From positions 2,666,001 through 2,730,000 of the forward strand of contig NZ_CP083723.1 of assembly GCF_020150815.1 (NCBI RefSeq): a stretch of DNA of 64,000 nucleotides, read 5' to 3'. The position numbers and the translations under genes were made by a program. The notes under the pieces were generated by a model. The model searched no databases. It saw nothing but the letters and a program-made list of their open reading frames with translations, and was not told where the DNA came from. The stretch comes from Haloprofundus salilacus (lineage in GTDB: Archaea; Halobacteriota; Halobacteria; Halobacteriales; Haloferacaceae). Positions 35,267-44,323 of the stretch are shown piece after piece; the first letter of the stretch is position 1, and each line of letters begins with the position of its first letter.

Positions 35267-38035
35267 ATGAGCAGTCTCGAATCGGAGTATCGCCTCGACT
35301 ATTTCGAGGAGAACGACTTCGAGCGCAAGGAGTGCGTCTCCTGCGGTGCCCACTTCTGGACGCGGGACCACGACCGCGAGACGTGCGGCGAACCGCCGTG
35401 CGACGAGTATAGTTTCATCGGTGACCCCGGTTTCGCCGAGTCGCACACGATGGAGGAGATGCGCGAGGAGTTCCTCTCCTTCTTCGAGGAGAACGGCCAC
35501 ACGCGCATCGAACCGTACCCGGTCGCGGCGAACCGCTGGCGCGACGACGTGTTGTTGACGCAGGCGTCCATCTACGACTTCCAACCACTCGTCACCTCGG
35601 GCGAGACGCCGCCGCCGGCGAACCCGCTCTGCATCAGCCAGCCCTGCATCCGGATGCAGGACATCGACAACGTCGGCAAGACGGGCCGCCACACCATGGC
35701 GTTCGAGATGATGGCCCACCACGCGTTCAACGCCCGCAAGGAGGTAGGCGACGAGTACGCCTACGAGGGAGAGGTGTACTGGAAGGACGAGACGGTCAAG
35801 TACTGCGACGAGTTCTTCGAGAGCCTCGGCGCGAACATCGAGGAGATAACGTACATCGAGGACCCGTGGGTCGGCGGCGGCAACGCCGGACCCGCGATCG
35901 AAGTCATCTACAAGGGCGCGGAGCTGGCGACGCTCGTCTTCATGTCGATGGAACAGGATCCCGACGGCGAGTACGAACTCAAAGACGGAAATCGCTACTC
36001 GCCGATGGACACGTACATCGTCGACACCGGGTACGGTCTCGAGCGCTGGACGTGGATGAGTCAGGGGACGCCGACGGTGTACGAGGCCGTCTACCCCGAC
36101 ATGATTCGGTTCCTGAAGGAGAACGCGGGCATCGACCACACCGACGAGGAGGAGGAACTCGTCCACCGCGCCGCCAAACTGGCGGGCGCCATGGACATCG
36201 ACGAGGCCGAAGACATGAAGACGGCGCGCTCGGACATCGCGACCCGACTCGACGTCGACGCCGCGGAACTGACGACGCTGATGCGCCCGCTCGAAGATAT
36301 CTACGCCATCGCCGACCACTGTCGGACGCTCGCGTACATGTTCGGCGACGGCATCGTCCCCTCGAACGTCGGGACGGGCTACCTCTCGCGGATGGTGCTG
36401 CGCCGGACCAAACGGCTCGTCGACAACGTCGGCGTCGACGCGCCGCTCGACGAACTCGTCGACATGCAGGCCAAGCGCCTCGGCTACGAGAACCGCGACA
36501 CGATTCGCGACATCGTCCGGACCGAGGAGCGCAAGTACAGGGAGACGCTCGACCGCGGCGGCCGACGCGTCCGGCAGTTGGCCGAGGAGTTCGCCGAGAC
36601 GGGCGAGCAGATTCCGACGCACGAACTCATCGAACTGTACGACAGCCACGGCATCCAGCCCGACATGGTGCGGGAGATAGCCGACGAGCGGGACGTCGAC
36701 GTGGATATTCCCGACAACTTCTACTCGCTTGTCGCCGCGCGCCACGACACGCCCCAGCAGAACGAGGAGGCGACCGAACGCGACGAACGGCTCGCGGACC
36801 TCCCGGAAACGGAGCGACTCTACTACGACGACCAAGAGCGGTCGGAGTTCGAAGCTGTCGTCCTCGACGTGTTCGAGCGCGAGGACGGCTACGACGTGGT
36901 GTTGGACCAGACGATGTTCTACCCCGAGGGCGGCGGGCAGCCCGCCGACCACGGCATCATCACCTCCGAAGACGGCTCCGTCGACGTGACCGACGTGCAA
37001 CGTCGCGACGGCGTCATCCTCCACCGGACCGACGCGGACCCCGGCAAGGGCGAGTTCGTCCGCGGACAGGTCGACATGGAGCGTCGCCGCAGTCTAATGC
37101 AGCACCACACCGCGACGCACATCGTCGGCTACGCGGCCCGAGAGGTCGTCGGCGACCACGTCCGGCAGGCGGGCGCGCAAAAAGGCGTCGACAGGTCGCG
37201 CTTCGACATCACCCACTACGAGCGTCTCACGCGCGAGCAGGTCGAGGAGATAGAGCGCGTCGCCAACAGCCTCGTTCGGGACAACATCCCGGTGAAACAG
37301 GAGTGGCCCGACCGCAACGACGCCCAGGAGAAGTACGGCTTCGACCTCTACCAGGGCGGCATCCCGCCGGGTGAGCAGATTCGGCTCATCCAGGTCGCCG
37401 ACGACATACAGGCCTGCGGCGGCACCCACGTCAAGCGGACCGGCGACATCGGCACCATCAAAATCCTCTCGACGGAACCGGTGCAGGACGGCGTCGAGCG
37501 AATCGTCTTCGCCGCGGGCGACGCCGCGATTCGCGCGACGCAGGAGACGGAGAACTCGCTGTACGACGCGGCCGAGGAGCTCGACGTAAACCCCGAGGAT
37601 GTTCCCGAGACGGCCGAGCGGTTCTTCACCGAGTGGAAGGAGCGCGGCAAGCAGATAAACCGCCTCAAGGAGGAGCTCGCCGAGGCGCGCGCCGCGGCCG
37701 ACGCCGAGGAGATAGACGTCGGCGGGACTCCGGCCGTCGTCCAGCGGCTCGACGGCGACACCGACGAGCTCCGCGCGACGGCCAACGCGCTCTCCGAGGA
37801 CGGGAAAGTCGCCGTGCTCGGCAGCGGCGCGGGCGGCAGCGCCCAGTTCGTCGTGAGCGTCCCCGACGGCGTCGGCATCAACGCCGGCGAAGTCGTCGGC
37901 GAACTCGCCGGGATGGTCGGCGGCGGCGGCGGCGGCCCAGCCAACTTCGCACAAGGCGGCGGCCCGAATACCGGCGAACTCGACGAGGCGCTCGAAAAAG
38001 CGCCGGACGTGCTTCGGAACGTCCTGAACGCGTAG
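35267..38035 (+). CDS. alaS: alanyl-tRNA synthetase, archaeal type
   Basis: A 922-residue class II synthetase. The archaeal N-terminal extension has a [12 protein letters not shown] zinc motif. The aminoacylation core follows ([28 protein letters not shown]-like DTGYGLERW). The editing domain has [10 protein letters not shown] and [11 protein letters not shown]. The C-terminal DHHA1 domain ends in a Gly-rich loop [15 protein letters not shown]. It charges tRNA-Ala and clears mischarged Ser/Gly. The ATG at 35267 is about 27 bases after CTTTTAGCC, so a leaderless start is preferred over the ATG at 35249. Confidence 0.97.
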   Translation: MSSLESEYRLDYFEENDFERKECVSCGAHFWTRDHDRETCGEPPCDEYSFIGDPGFAESHTMEEMREEFLSFFEENGHTRIEPYPVAANRWRDDVLLTQASIYDFQPLVTSGETPPPANPLCISQPCIRMQDIDNVGKTGRHTMAFEMMAHHAFNARKEVGDEYAYEGEVYWKDETVKYCDEFFESLGANIEEITYIEDPWVGGGNAGPAIEVIYKGAELATLVFMSMEQDPDGEYELKDGNRYSPMDTYIVDTGYGLERWTWMSQGTPTVYEAVYPDMIRFLKENAGIDHTDEEEELVHRAAKLAGAMDIDEAEDMKTARSDIATRLDVDAAELTTLMRPLEDIYAIADHCRTLAYMFGDGIVPSNVGTGYLSRMVLRRTKRLVDNVGVDAPLDELVDMQAKRLGYENRDTIRDIVRTEERKYRETLDRGGRRVRQLAEEFAETGEQIPTHELIELYDSHGIQPDMVREIADERDVDVDIPDNFYSLVAARHDTPQQNEEATERDERLADLPETERLYYDDQERSEFEAVVLDVFEREDGYDVVLDQTMFYPEGGGQPADHGIITSEDGSVDVTDVQRRDGVILHRTDADPGKGEFVRGQVDMERRRSLMQHHTATHIVGYAAREVVGDHVRQAGAQKGVDRSRFDITHYERLTREQVEEIERVANSLVRDNIPVKQEWPDRNDAQEKYGFDLYQGGIPPGEQIRLIQVADDIQACGGTHVKRTGDIGTIKILSTEPVQDGVERIVFAAGDAAIRATQETENSLYDAAEELDVNPEDVPETAERFFTEWKERGKQINRLKEELAEARAAADAEEIDVGGTPAVVQRLDGDTDELRATANALSEDGKVAVLGSGAGGSAQFVVSVPDGVGINAGEVVGELAGMVGGGGGGPANFAQGGGPNTGELDEALEKAPDVLRNVLNA

Positions 38036-38111
38036 GCGAACGGAACGGACGTTCCGTCTTCGACGGTTCGCAGACGCAACGCTGACGGTGTCGACGACCA
38101 AGGAGTCGACA

Positions 38112-38900
38112 ATGGCTACTGCAACGAACGGCGGCGTCTCGCTCTACTACGACACCGACGGCGAGGGAGAAACGGTCGCCTTCGTTGGCGACGCGGGCTA
38201 CGGCGCGTGGCAGTGGGGCTGGCAACACGCCGTCGTCGCCGGCCCCTTCGAGAGTCTCGTCTACGATCAGCGCGGCGTCGGACGGTCGGACACACCCGAC
38301 GGCCCGTACACCGTCGGCGAACTGGCGCAGGACCTCGAAGTCGTCCTCGCAGACCGCGGCGTCCGGAAGGCGCACCTCGTCGGCGCGGGGTTGGGCGGGA
38401 TGGTCGCGCTCCAGGCGGCGCTCTCGTCGAACCGCGTCGCGAGTCTGACGCTTCTGGCCACCGCCGCGGCGGGTGCGGACCTCGAGTTGGGGACACTGTA
38501 CGGGGACCCGACGGATCGCGACGACCTCCGGCGTGTGACGGAAGCGGCGCTCTCCGAGGAGTTCGTGAGCGAGCAACCGGAGGTCGTCGACCAGATCGCA
38601 GCGTGGCGCGCCGACGACGACGCGTCGCCGCGCGCGTGGGAAGCGCAGGCGGCCGCGGTCGATCAGTTCGACGTGAGCGACCGACTGTACGAGGTGACGA
38701 CACCGGCGCTCGTGCTGCACGGGACGGCAGATTCGACGTGGCCGATCGAACGGGGACGAAAACTCGCCGACGGTCTCCCGCACGGCACGTTCGGCGCCGT
38801 CGACGGCACGGGCCACCTCGTCGGCGTCGAAGCGTCGAAGGACGTGAACGACCAACTGCTGGCGTTTCTTGAGGAGCAGGCCGACGCGGAGTACCTGTAG
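38112..38900 (+). CDS. alpha/beta-fold hydrolase lacking the nucleophile Ser
   Basis: A 262-residue alpha/beta-hydrolase fold. SLVYDQRGVGRSDTPDGPYT is the oxyanion and cap entry region. The nucleophile elbow reads VGAGLGGMVAL where GxSxG is expected, so the catalytic Ser is Gly. The acid VLHGTADSTWP and base GTGHLVG are present. Without a nucleophile it may be a non-hydrolytic member such as a cofactor-free oxygenase or lyase, or a binding protein. ATG at 38112; a GTG lies at 38088. Confidence 0.8.
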   Translation: MATATNGGVSLYYDTDGEGETVAFVGDAGYGAWQWGWQHAVVAGPFESLVYDQRGVGRSDTPDGPYTVGELAQDLEVVLADRGVRKAHLVGAGLGGMVALQAALSSNRVASLTLLATAAAGADLELGTLYGDPTDRDDLRRVTEAALSEEFVSEQPEVVDQIAAWRADDDASPRAWEAQAAAVDQFDVSDRLYEVTTPALVLHGTADSTWPIERGRKLADGLPHGTFGAVDGTGHLVGVEASKDVNDQLLAFLEEQADAEYL

Positions 38901-38972
38901 CTGGAGACGACAGACGGCGGCAGGATTCGCCCCGACGCAACGCCTTTCACCCCCGAGGAACTGATTTCCAGC

Positions 38973-39683
38973 ATGAGCGGACTTCGCTTCGCGCTTCTCG
39001 ACGCCTCTCACGGCACCGGTAGTACCAGACGGAACTTCAGACGCGAACTCAACGCGGACCTCGTCGAGTTCGCCGCCAGCGAGGGCGAACTCCCCGACGA
39101 TTACGAGTACGACGGTGTCGTCGTCACCGGCTCTCGGGCCTCCGTCTACTGGGACGAGGCGTGGATTCCGCCGCTCGTCGACTACGTCGCCGACGCCGCG
39201 GAGCGGGGAGTTCCGGTTCTCGGCGTCTGCTACGGCCACCAGGTGCTCGCGGAGGCACTCGGCGGCCGCGTCGGCGGGATGGACGAGTTCGAGATCGGCT
39301 ACAACGAGGTCGAACACCTCGAGAACGACCCGCTGTTCGACGGCATCGAAGAGCGCTTCACCGTCTTCACGACTCACGGCGACGCCGTCCTCGAACTGCC
39401 GCCGGGTGCGGAACTGCTGGCGAAAAACGAGTTCGGCGTCCACGCCTTCCGGAAGGGCAACAGCTACGGCGTGCAGTTCCACCCCGAGTACGACGTGGAA
39501 ACGGCCCGCGAAGTGACCGACGGCAAGCGCGAACGCCTCGGCGACGACCGGGTCGACGAGGTGCTCGCGAACATCACGACTGAGCAGTTCGACGCCGCCT
39601 GCGAAGCCAAGCAGTTGTTCGACAACTTCGTCGCGCACGCCGAGCGCGTCCGCGAGGAGCGGGCGCGGTCGGTGGAAGTCTGA
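38973..39683 (+). CDS. class I glutamine amidotransferase-like protein
   Basis: A 236-residue triad-type amidotransferase. The nucleophile elbow is VPVLGVCYGHQVLAEALGG with Cys at about residue 85; the triad His/Glu lies in VQFHPEYDVETAR (about 168-173). It resembles the GATase half of GMP synthase and carbamoyl-phosphate synthase but stands alone. Substrate is unknown; such proteins can hydrolyse glutamine or gamma-glutamyl compounds. ATG at 38973. It follows the hydrolase gene in the same direction. Confidence 0.88.
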   Translation: MSGLRFALLDASHGTGSTRRNFRRELNADLVEFAASEGELPDDYEYDGVVVTGSRASVYWDEAWIPPLVDYVADAAERGVPVLGVCYGHQVLAEALGGRVGGMDEFEIGYNEVEHLENDPLFDGIEERFTVFTTHGDAVLELPPGAELLAKNEFGVHAFRKGNSYGVQFHPEYDVETAREVTDGKRERLGDDRVDEVLANITTEQFDAACEAKQLFDNFVAHAERVREERARSVEV

Positions 39684-39690
39684 GTGGCGA

Positions 39691-39750
39691 ACTGAAGCCA
39701 GATTCGGCGAGTTGATGCCGTACTCGGGGATTTGATGCCAGATTCGGCAC
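39691..39750. repeat. three 20-bp degenerate tandem repeats
   Basis: Units at 39691-39710, 39711-39730 and 39731-39750 share the pattern (a/t)(c/t)TTGA(A/T)GCC-(A/G)-(GATTCGG or TACTCGG). The first and third units match over GCCAGATTCGGC. The block lies just 3' of the amidotransferase stop. Confidence 0.55.
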
Positions 39751-39849
39751 CGAATCGTCGGTCGTGCGAACCGTATACTCTCCCCATTCGCCACGTCAAC
39801 AGGCAACACTTGCGAACGCTTTTTCACACGACGCCGCGCAGAGTTGTAC

Positions 39850-41013
39850 ATGCTCGATTACGTGGATTTAGAGGCCGACCTCGAGGAGGAGGAGCGGATG
39901 ATTCGCGACACCGCCCGCCGGTTTGTCGAAGAGAAGGTGAAACCGGAGATCGGCGACCACTACGAGGCGGGGACGTTCCCCGAGGAACTCATCCCCGAGA
40001 TGGGCGAGTTGGGCTTCTACGCGCCGAACCTCGACGGCTACGGTCTCCCGAACGTGGGCGAGCGCGCCTACGGTCTCCTGATGCAGGAGTTGGAGGCCGG
40101 CGACGCGGGCATCCGGTCGATGGCGAGCGTGCAGGGCGCGCTCGTCATGTATCCGATTCACGCCTACGGCTCAGAGGAGCAGAAGGAGCGCTGGCTGCCG
40201 AACCTCGGGACGGGCGAGGCCGTCGGCTGTTTCGGTCTCACGGAACCGAACCACGGCTCCGATCCCAGCGGGATGGAAACGCGCGCGGAGGCTGACGGCG
40301 ACGAGTACGTCCTCAACGGCTCGAAGACGTGGATCACGAACTCGCCCATCGCGGACGTGGCCGTGGTCTGGGCGCGCGACAGTTCGGCCGAAGACGCGCC
40401 GGTTCGCGGCTTCCTCGTCGAAACCGACCGCGACGGCGTGACGACGAACAAAATCGAGGAGAAACTCTCGATGCGCGCCTCGGTCACGGGCGAGATCGGT
40501 CTCAACGACGTTCGCATCCCCGAGGAAAACGTCCTGCCGGGCGTTGAGGGGCTGAAAGGCCCGCTCTCCTGTCTGACGCAGGCGCGGTTCGGCATCGCGT
40601 GGGGCGCGGTGGGTTCGGCGCGCGACTGCTTCGAGACGGCGCGGCAGTACGCGACCGACCGAGAGCAGTTCGGCGGTCCCATCGCGCGCTTCCAGATACA
40701 ACAGCAGAAACTCGCCGAGATGGCGACGCAGATAACGACGAGCCAACTGCTCGCGTACCGCCTCGCCGACCTGAAAGAGCGCGGCGACCTGCGGCCCGAG
40801 CAGGTGTCGATGGCGAAGCGAAACAACGTCCAGATGGCTCGCGACCAGGCCCGCGTCGCCCGCGAGATGCTCGGCGGCAACGGCATCACGACCGACTATT
40901 CGCCGATGCGTCACCTCGCGAATCTGGAGACGGTGTACACCTACGAGGGGACCCACGACATCCACACGCTGGTCCTGGGGAAGGATCTGACCGGGATTTC
41001 GGCGTTCGAGTAG
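39850..41013 (+). CDS. acyl-CoA dehydrogenase, glutaryl-CoA dehydrogenase-like
   Basis: A 387-residue flavoprotein. It has the acyl-CoA dehydrogenase order: helical N-terminal domain, FGLTEPNHGSDPSGMETRA (FAD-site strand), ITNSPIADVAVVWARD, and the C-terminal catalytic segment YTYEGTHDIHTLVLGKDLTG with Glu as active base. The last segment is close to what I remember of glutaryl-CoA dehydrogenases. It would oxidise an acyl-CoA and pass electrons to electron-transfer flavoprotein. ATG at 39850. A membrane Fe-S oxidoreductase at 44324-46552 may be a downstream acceptor. Confidence 0.9.
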   Translation: MLDYVDLEADLEEEERMIRDTARRFVEEKVKPEIGDHYEAGTFPEELIPEMGELGFYAPNLDGYGLPNVGERAYGLLMQELEAGDAGIRSMASVQGALVMYPIHAYGSEEQKERWLPNLGTGEAVGCFGLTEPNHGSDPSGMETRAEADGDEYVLNGSKTWITNSPIADVAVVWARDSSAEDAPVRGFLVETDRDGVTTNKIEEKLSMRASVTGEIGLNDVRIPEENVLPGVEGLKGPLSCLTQARFGIAWGAVGSARDCFETARQYATDREQFGGPIARFQIQQQKLAEMATQITTSQLLAYRLADLKERGDLRPEQVSMAKRNNVQMARDQARVAREMLGGNGITTDYSPMRHLANLETVYTYEGTHDIHTLVLGKDLTGISAFE

Positions 41014-41260
41014 GCGTCGAAAATCACCGTAATTGCGGTGAAAAGCCGGGATTTCGGCTCTCAAGTCGGATACCACAGAGAGACATCGGTGTTCGAGCGA
41101 ACGAACAGTCTGACTAACTTACAGTCAATTTTTGAATCAGTTTTCGCAGATGGGCCATAGACGTTGGGAATCGGGCACCGTCGCCGAAGAATGATGTACG
41201 TTTCGATTGCGACACGGACGGGGAGTCTTTACCTGTTGACGACGTAGCGACGAGCGAGCC

Positions 41261-41548
41261 ATGACCACTCCAGCGTACAACGGCTCAGCCGAACTCGACC
41301 TCACGCACGCCGAGTCGTGGGTCGTCCACGCAGCCGTTCTCGCGGCCATCGAGCGCACGCTCGACACCGGCAAAAAGCCGGTACAGGAAAACGCCCTCCG
41401 CGAGAAAGTCGAAGAGGACGAAACCTTCACCGACAGCGAACTCCGCAGACTCCGACAGATGCTCGCGACGTATCTGGAGTCCGCCCCCGAGCGTGACGTC
41501 GAGCCCGGCGAAGCCGCTCTCGACTACATTCGTCGCGCGATTCAGTAA
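41261..41548 (+). CDS. conserved small haloarchaeal protein
   Basis: A 95-residue acidic helical protein reading LTHAESWVVHAAVLAAIERT, then EKVEEDETFTDSELRRLRQM, ending DYIRRAIQ. The pattern of repeated helices without Cys or obvious motif does not identify a family. I recall similar short proteins in other haloarchaea, with no known function. About 250 bp upstream hold no gene, though several AT-rich tracts there could be promoters. Confidence 0.7.
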   Translation: MTTPAYNGSAELDLTHAESWVVHAAVLAAIERTLDTGKKPVQENALREKVEEDETFTDSELRRLRQMLATYLESAPERDVEPGEAALDYIRRAIQ

Positions 41549-41609
41549 CGCCCCCTCTCGGTCCCCGCACCGGGTGGAGAACCCGACACCATTTGGTTCG
41601 GGGCCGCCG

Positions 41610-41966
41610 TCATACCGACGACCGACTCACGACGCGTCCCCAGAGCGCCCGCCGGTCGGCGGCCCACCGGTAGAGGCGCTCGCGAACCGCCGGATAAGCG
41701 GGTATCCGCCGCAGCACCGAAAACGACGCTTCGAAGAGTGGATGTAACTCCGCGAGCGCCCGCTCCGTGGCCGCTCCGCAGGAGTAAACGGTATCCTCGG
41801 TGAACAGATGCGCGCACTTCTCGTAGTCGTCGGGGAGGCGAGCGCGTTGCTCGTCGGTGAGTTCCGCGAACCCGACTACCTCGAACTCGCCGTAGCGGTC
41901 CGCGACGACGGCGCACCACGTACAGAATCCGCAGTCGTCGTCGTACACGAGGCGCGGCACGGACAT
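41610..41966 (-). CDS. DCC-family thiol-disulfide oxidoreductase-like protein
   Basis: A 118-residue DUF393/DCC protein. It begins RLVYDDDCGFCTWCAVVADR, giving the DxxCxxC family signature. The rest has the expected EVVGFAELTDEQR and RIPAYPAVRERLYRW. Members are predicted to act as small thiol-disulfide oxidoreductases or structural zinc-binding proteins; activity is unproven. ATG at 41966. Confidence 0.87.
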   Translation of the reverse strand: MSVPRLVYDDDCGFCTWCAVVADRYGEFEVVGFAELTDEQRARLPDDYEKCAHLFTEDTVYSCGAATERALAELHPLFEASFSVLRRIPAYPAVRERLYRWAADRRALWGRVVSRSSV

Positions 41967-42011
41967 ACGCTCTTCTTGGGTCGCTGTCGTCTTAGTCCTC
42001 CCAGTTCTTCT

Positions 42012-42488
42012 TCACTCGTCCCAGTAGCTGACGGAGTCGTCGCGGCGGTAGTAGCCCTCGACCGTTCGGGGGTCGTCGCTGCCGGGGGCCGACCCCGCGA
42101 AGATGCCGATCTTGCCCGACTCGGGGTAGACGCTCACGTCCGGGTCGTTCATCGTCGACACCATCAGGTAGCGCAGTGACCCGTCGGAGTCGTTGACGAC
42201 GCGGTGGCCGCCCTTCGCCCCCGCCGGAAGCGCGGCGTAATCGCCCTCGCGTATGTCTTGTTCGTCGCCGTCGAGACGAAGCGTCCCGCGACCCGAGAGC
42301 ACGTAGATGGCCTCCTCGTTGCCCGTGTGGTAGTGGTAGGGCCACGAGTTGCCGCCGGGCGGGAGTTCGTAGAGGCTGCAGCCAAGACACTCGCCGCCGG
42401 CGGCGCTGGCGAGTTTCTTTCGGCGAAAGTGGGTGTCGGCACGGTCGGTTTCGGTCCAGTCGAGGTCCGCTTCGTTGACTGGTTCCAT
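42012..42488 (-). CDS. cupin domain protein
   Basis: A 158-residue cupin. The metal site is in PYHYHTGNEEAIYVLSGRG (two His and Glu) and GDYAALPAGAKGGHRV (His). CLGCSLYELPPGG at the N-terminus resembles the SLHRLAPG-like entry of sugar or phosphomannose isomerase-type cupins. Substrate unknown. ATG at 42488. It shares no operon partner, with the DCC gene 45 bp downstream in the same direction. Confidence 0.85.
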   Translation of the reverse strand: MEPVNEADLDWTETDRADTHFRRKKLASAAGGECLGCSLYELPPGGNSWPYHYHTGNEEAIYVLSGRGTLRLDGDEQDIREGDYAALPAGAKGGHRVVNDSDGSLRYLMVSTMNDPDVSVYPESGKIGIFAGSAPGSDDPRTVEGYYRRDDSVSYWDE

Positions 42489-42582
42489 ACGCTGGATTCG
42501 TCGCCAGTAGCTATCAATCCGACTGAGACGGGCGAGCATGCGAGAGAGGCAAAAACGAGAGCGAAAAACGGGCACCCGTCGG

Positions 42583-43218
42583 TCAGACCGACGGGGAGGA
42601 CGTTTCGGCGATACGCGGGGTACGCGTCTCCTCGCGGCCGAGGAGCACCCACGCGGCGCAGAACGCGACCGCGAACACGCCGAAGAGGACATCGATTCCG
42701 GCGATGGCGACCGTCGGGCCGAGCGCCAGCGCCGCCGCGAAGACCACGGGCGCGACGATCGCCAGCGCCGCCGCGGATTTCGCGACGCCCGAGCGCCAGA
42801 GCGCGACGCCGACGACGGCGCTCCCGACGATGGCGACGAGCAGGCCGAGGAACGCGAACGGGCCCCCTGGCAGGTTCGGGGCTGCCGGGTTCGCGTCCAG
42901 GTAGTTCATCGTCCCGCCGACGGTCATCGACAGGAAGCCGAGCGCCGCCAGCGCGACGCCCGCGACGCCGAGGCGGCCGAGTGCGCCGCCGAACCGGGAG
43001 AGAGCCGCGATTGCGCCGATAGCGAGGAGTATCGCACCGACGGTCCAGGTGACGTACAGCGCCGCGTAGAGTGCGGTGCCCGGAATCTCATCGGCCTGCG
43101 GGTACACTGAGGAGGCCAGCATCGACGCGAGGAGGACGACTCCGCCGACGATGGCCGCGCCGCCGAGCATTCGAGAGCGACCGGTCGCGCTCGACGTTAA
43201 TTCGGTAGTTGATTGCAT
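42583..43218 (-). CDS. DUF998-like membrane protein
   Basis: A 211-residue protein with about six transmembrane helices (for example AAIVGGVVLLASMLASSVYP, GAILLAIGAIAALSRFGGAL and GIDVLFGVFAVAFCAAWVLL). I place it in the DUF998 type of small polytopic membrane proteins by topology and spacing, not by a motif. An in-frame ATG further upstream (43269) and even longer extensions exist. The ATG at 43218 is preferred because TATGATT lies about 27 bases before it. Confidence 0.7.
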   Translation of the reverse strand: MQSTTELTSSATGRSRMLGGAAIVGGVVLLASMLASSVYPQADEIPGTALYAALYVTWTVGAILLAIGAIAALSRFGGALGRLGVAGVALAALGFLSMTVGGTMNYLDANPAAPNLPGGPFAFLGLLVAIVGSAVVGVALWRSGVAKSAAALAIVAPVVFAAALALGPTVAIAGIDVLFGVFAVAFCAAWVLLGREETRTPRIAETSSPSV

Positions 43219-43403
43219 TGAGACCACTGATTCGGATGAATCATAGATGGTAACGTCACGTGCCGACATAAGCCGGCGTTCTGTGCAATCGGACGTTCCG
43301 CTCCCCGAGCGACTGGTCGCGAGCGGAGACGCCGTCTCTCTCCTTCGCTCGTGGCGAGCCGTCCGCTCACTCCGTTCGCGGAGACGTGCCCTTAAGTAGC
43401 TGA

Positions 43404-43742
<339 letters not shown>

Positions 43743-43841
43743 GGACCCACCTTTCTCCGCGCGTCGGTAGTCTCGAGACGAGAGTCCGCGTGAGCGACCG
43801 GTGCCCAGTTAGATAACGACGGCTGTGGCACTCACTGGTGT

Positions 43842-44303
43842 ATGACCAACGAAGAAGTCACGGACACGCTGAAGCAGGCGTACCTGGACGAGATAGAGAC
43901 GGTGATGAACTACCTGACGAACTCCATAGTTCTCGACGGTGTGAGCGCCGAGGAAGTCAAGGAGTCGCTCCGCGAGGACATCCAAGAGGAACTTAACCAC
44001 GCGGAGATGCTCGGCGAGCGCCTCAAACAGCTCGAGGAGCAGCCGCCGGGCTCCGCCGAGTTCGAGCCCCGACAGGAGACGCTCCAACCGCCGGAGGACA
44101 CGACGGACGTGTTCTCGGTCATCGACGGCGTACTCGACGCCGAGGAGGACGCCATCGAGACGTACCGCTCGCTCATCAAGCTGGCCGAGGAAGCCGGCGA
44201 CCCCGTCACCGAGGGTATCGGCGTCACCATCCTCACCGACGAAGAGGCCCACCGCACCGAGTTCCGCGGGTTCAAAAAGGAGTACAAGGGCGACCGAGCG
44301 TGA
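43842..44303 (+). CDS. ferritin-like di-iron protein
   Basis: A 153-residue four-helix bundle. Metal ligand pattern: ETVMNYL (Glu), REDIQEELNHAEMLGERL (ExxH), a third-helix Glu near DAEEDAIETYRSL, and TDEEAHRTEF (ExxH). This is the ferritin/rubrerythrin di-iron arrangement without a rubredoxin domain. Likely roles are iron handling or peroxide defence. It follows the ferredoxin gene by about 100 bp in the same direction. Confidence 0.85.
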   Translation: MTNEEVTDTLKQAYLDEIETVMNYLTNSIVLDGVSAEEVKESLREDIQEELNHAEMLGERLKQLEEQPPGSAEFEPRQETLQPPEDTTDVFSVIDGVLDAEEDAIETYRSLIKLAEEAGDPVTEGIGVTILTDEEAHRTEFRGFKKEYKGDRA

Positions 44304-44323
44304 GAGACGGCGGATAAGTCGGG

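Noticed and set aside
34988-37024. 678-codon open frame antisense to alaS
   Set aside because: Mirror of the AlaS frame with low-complexity Val/Arg/Asp composition and no family features.
38116-38940. Arg-rich frame antisense to the alpha/beta hydrolase
   Set aside because: Composition is almost only Arg, Pro, Ser and Gly; the plus frame has a recognised fold.
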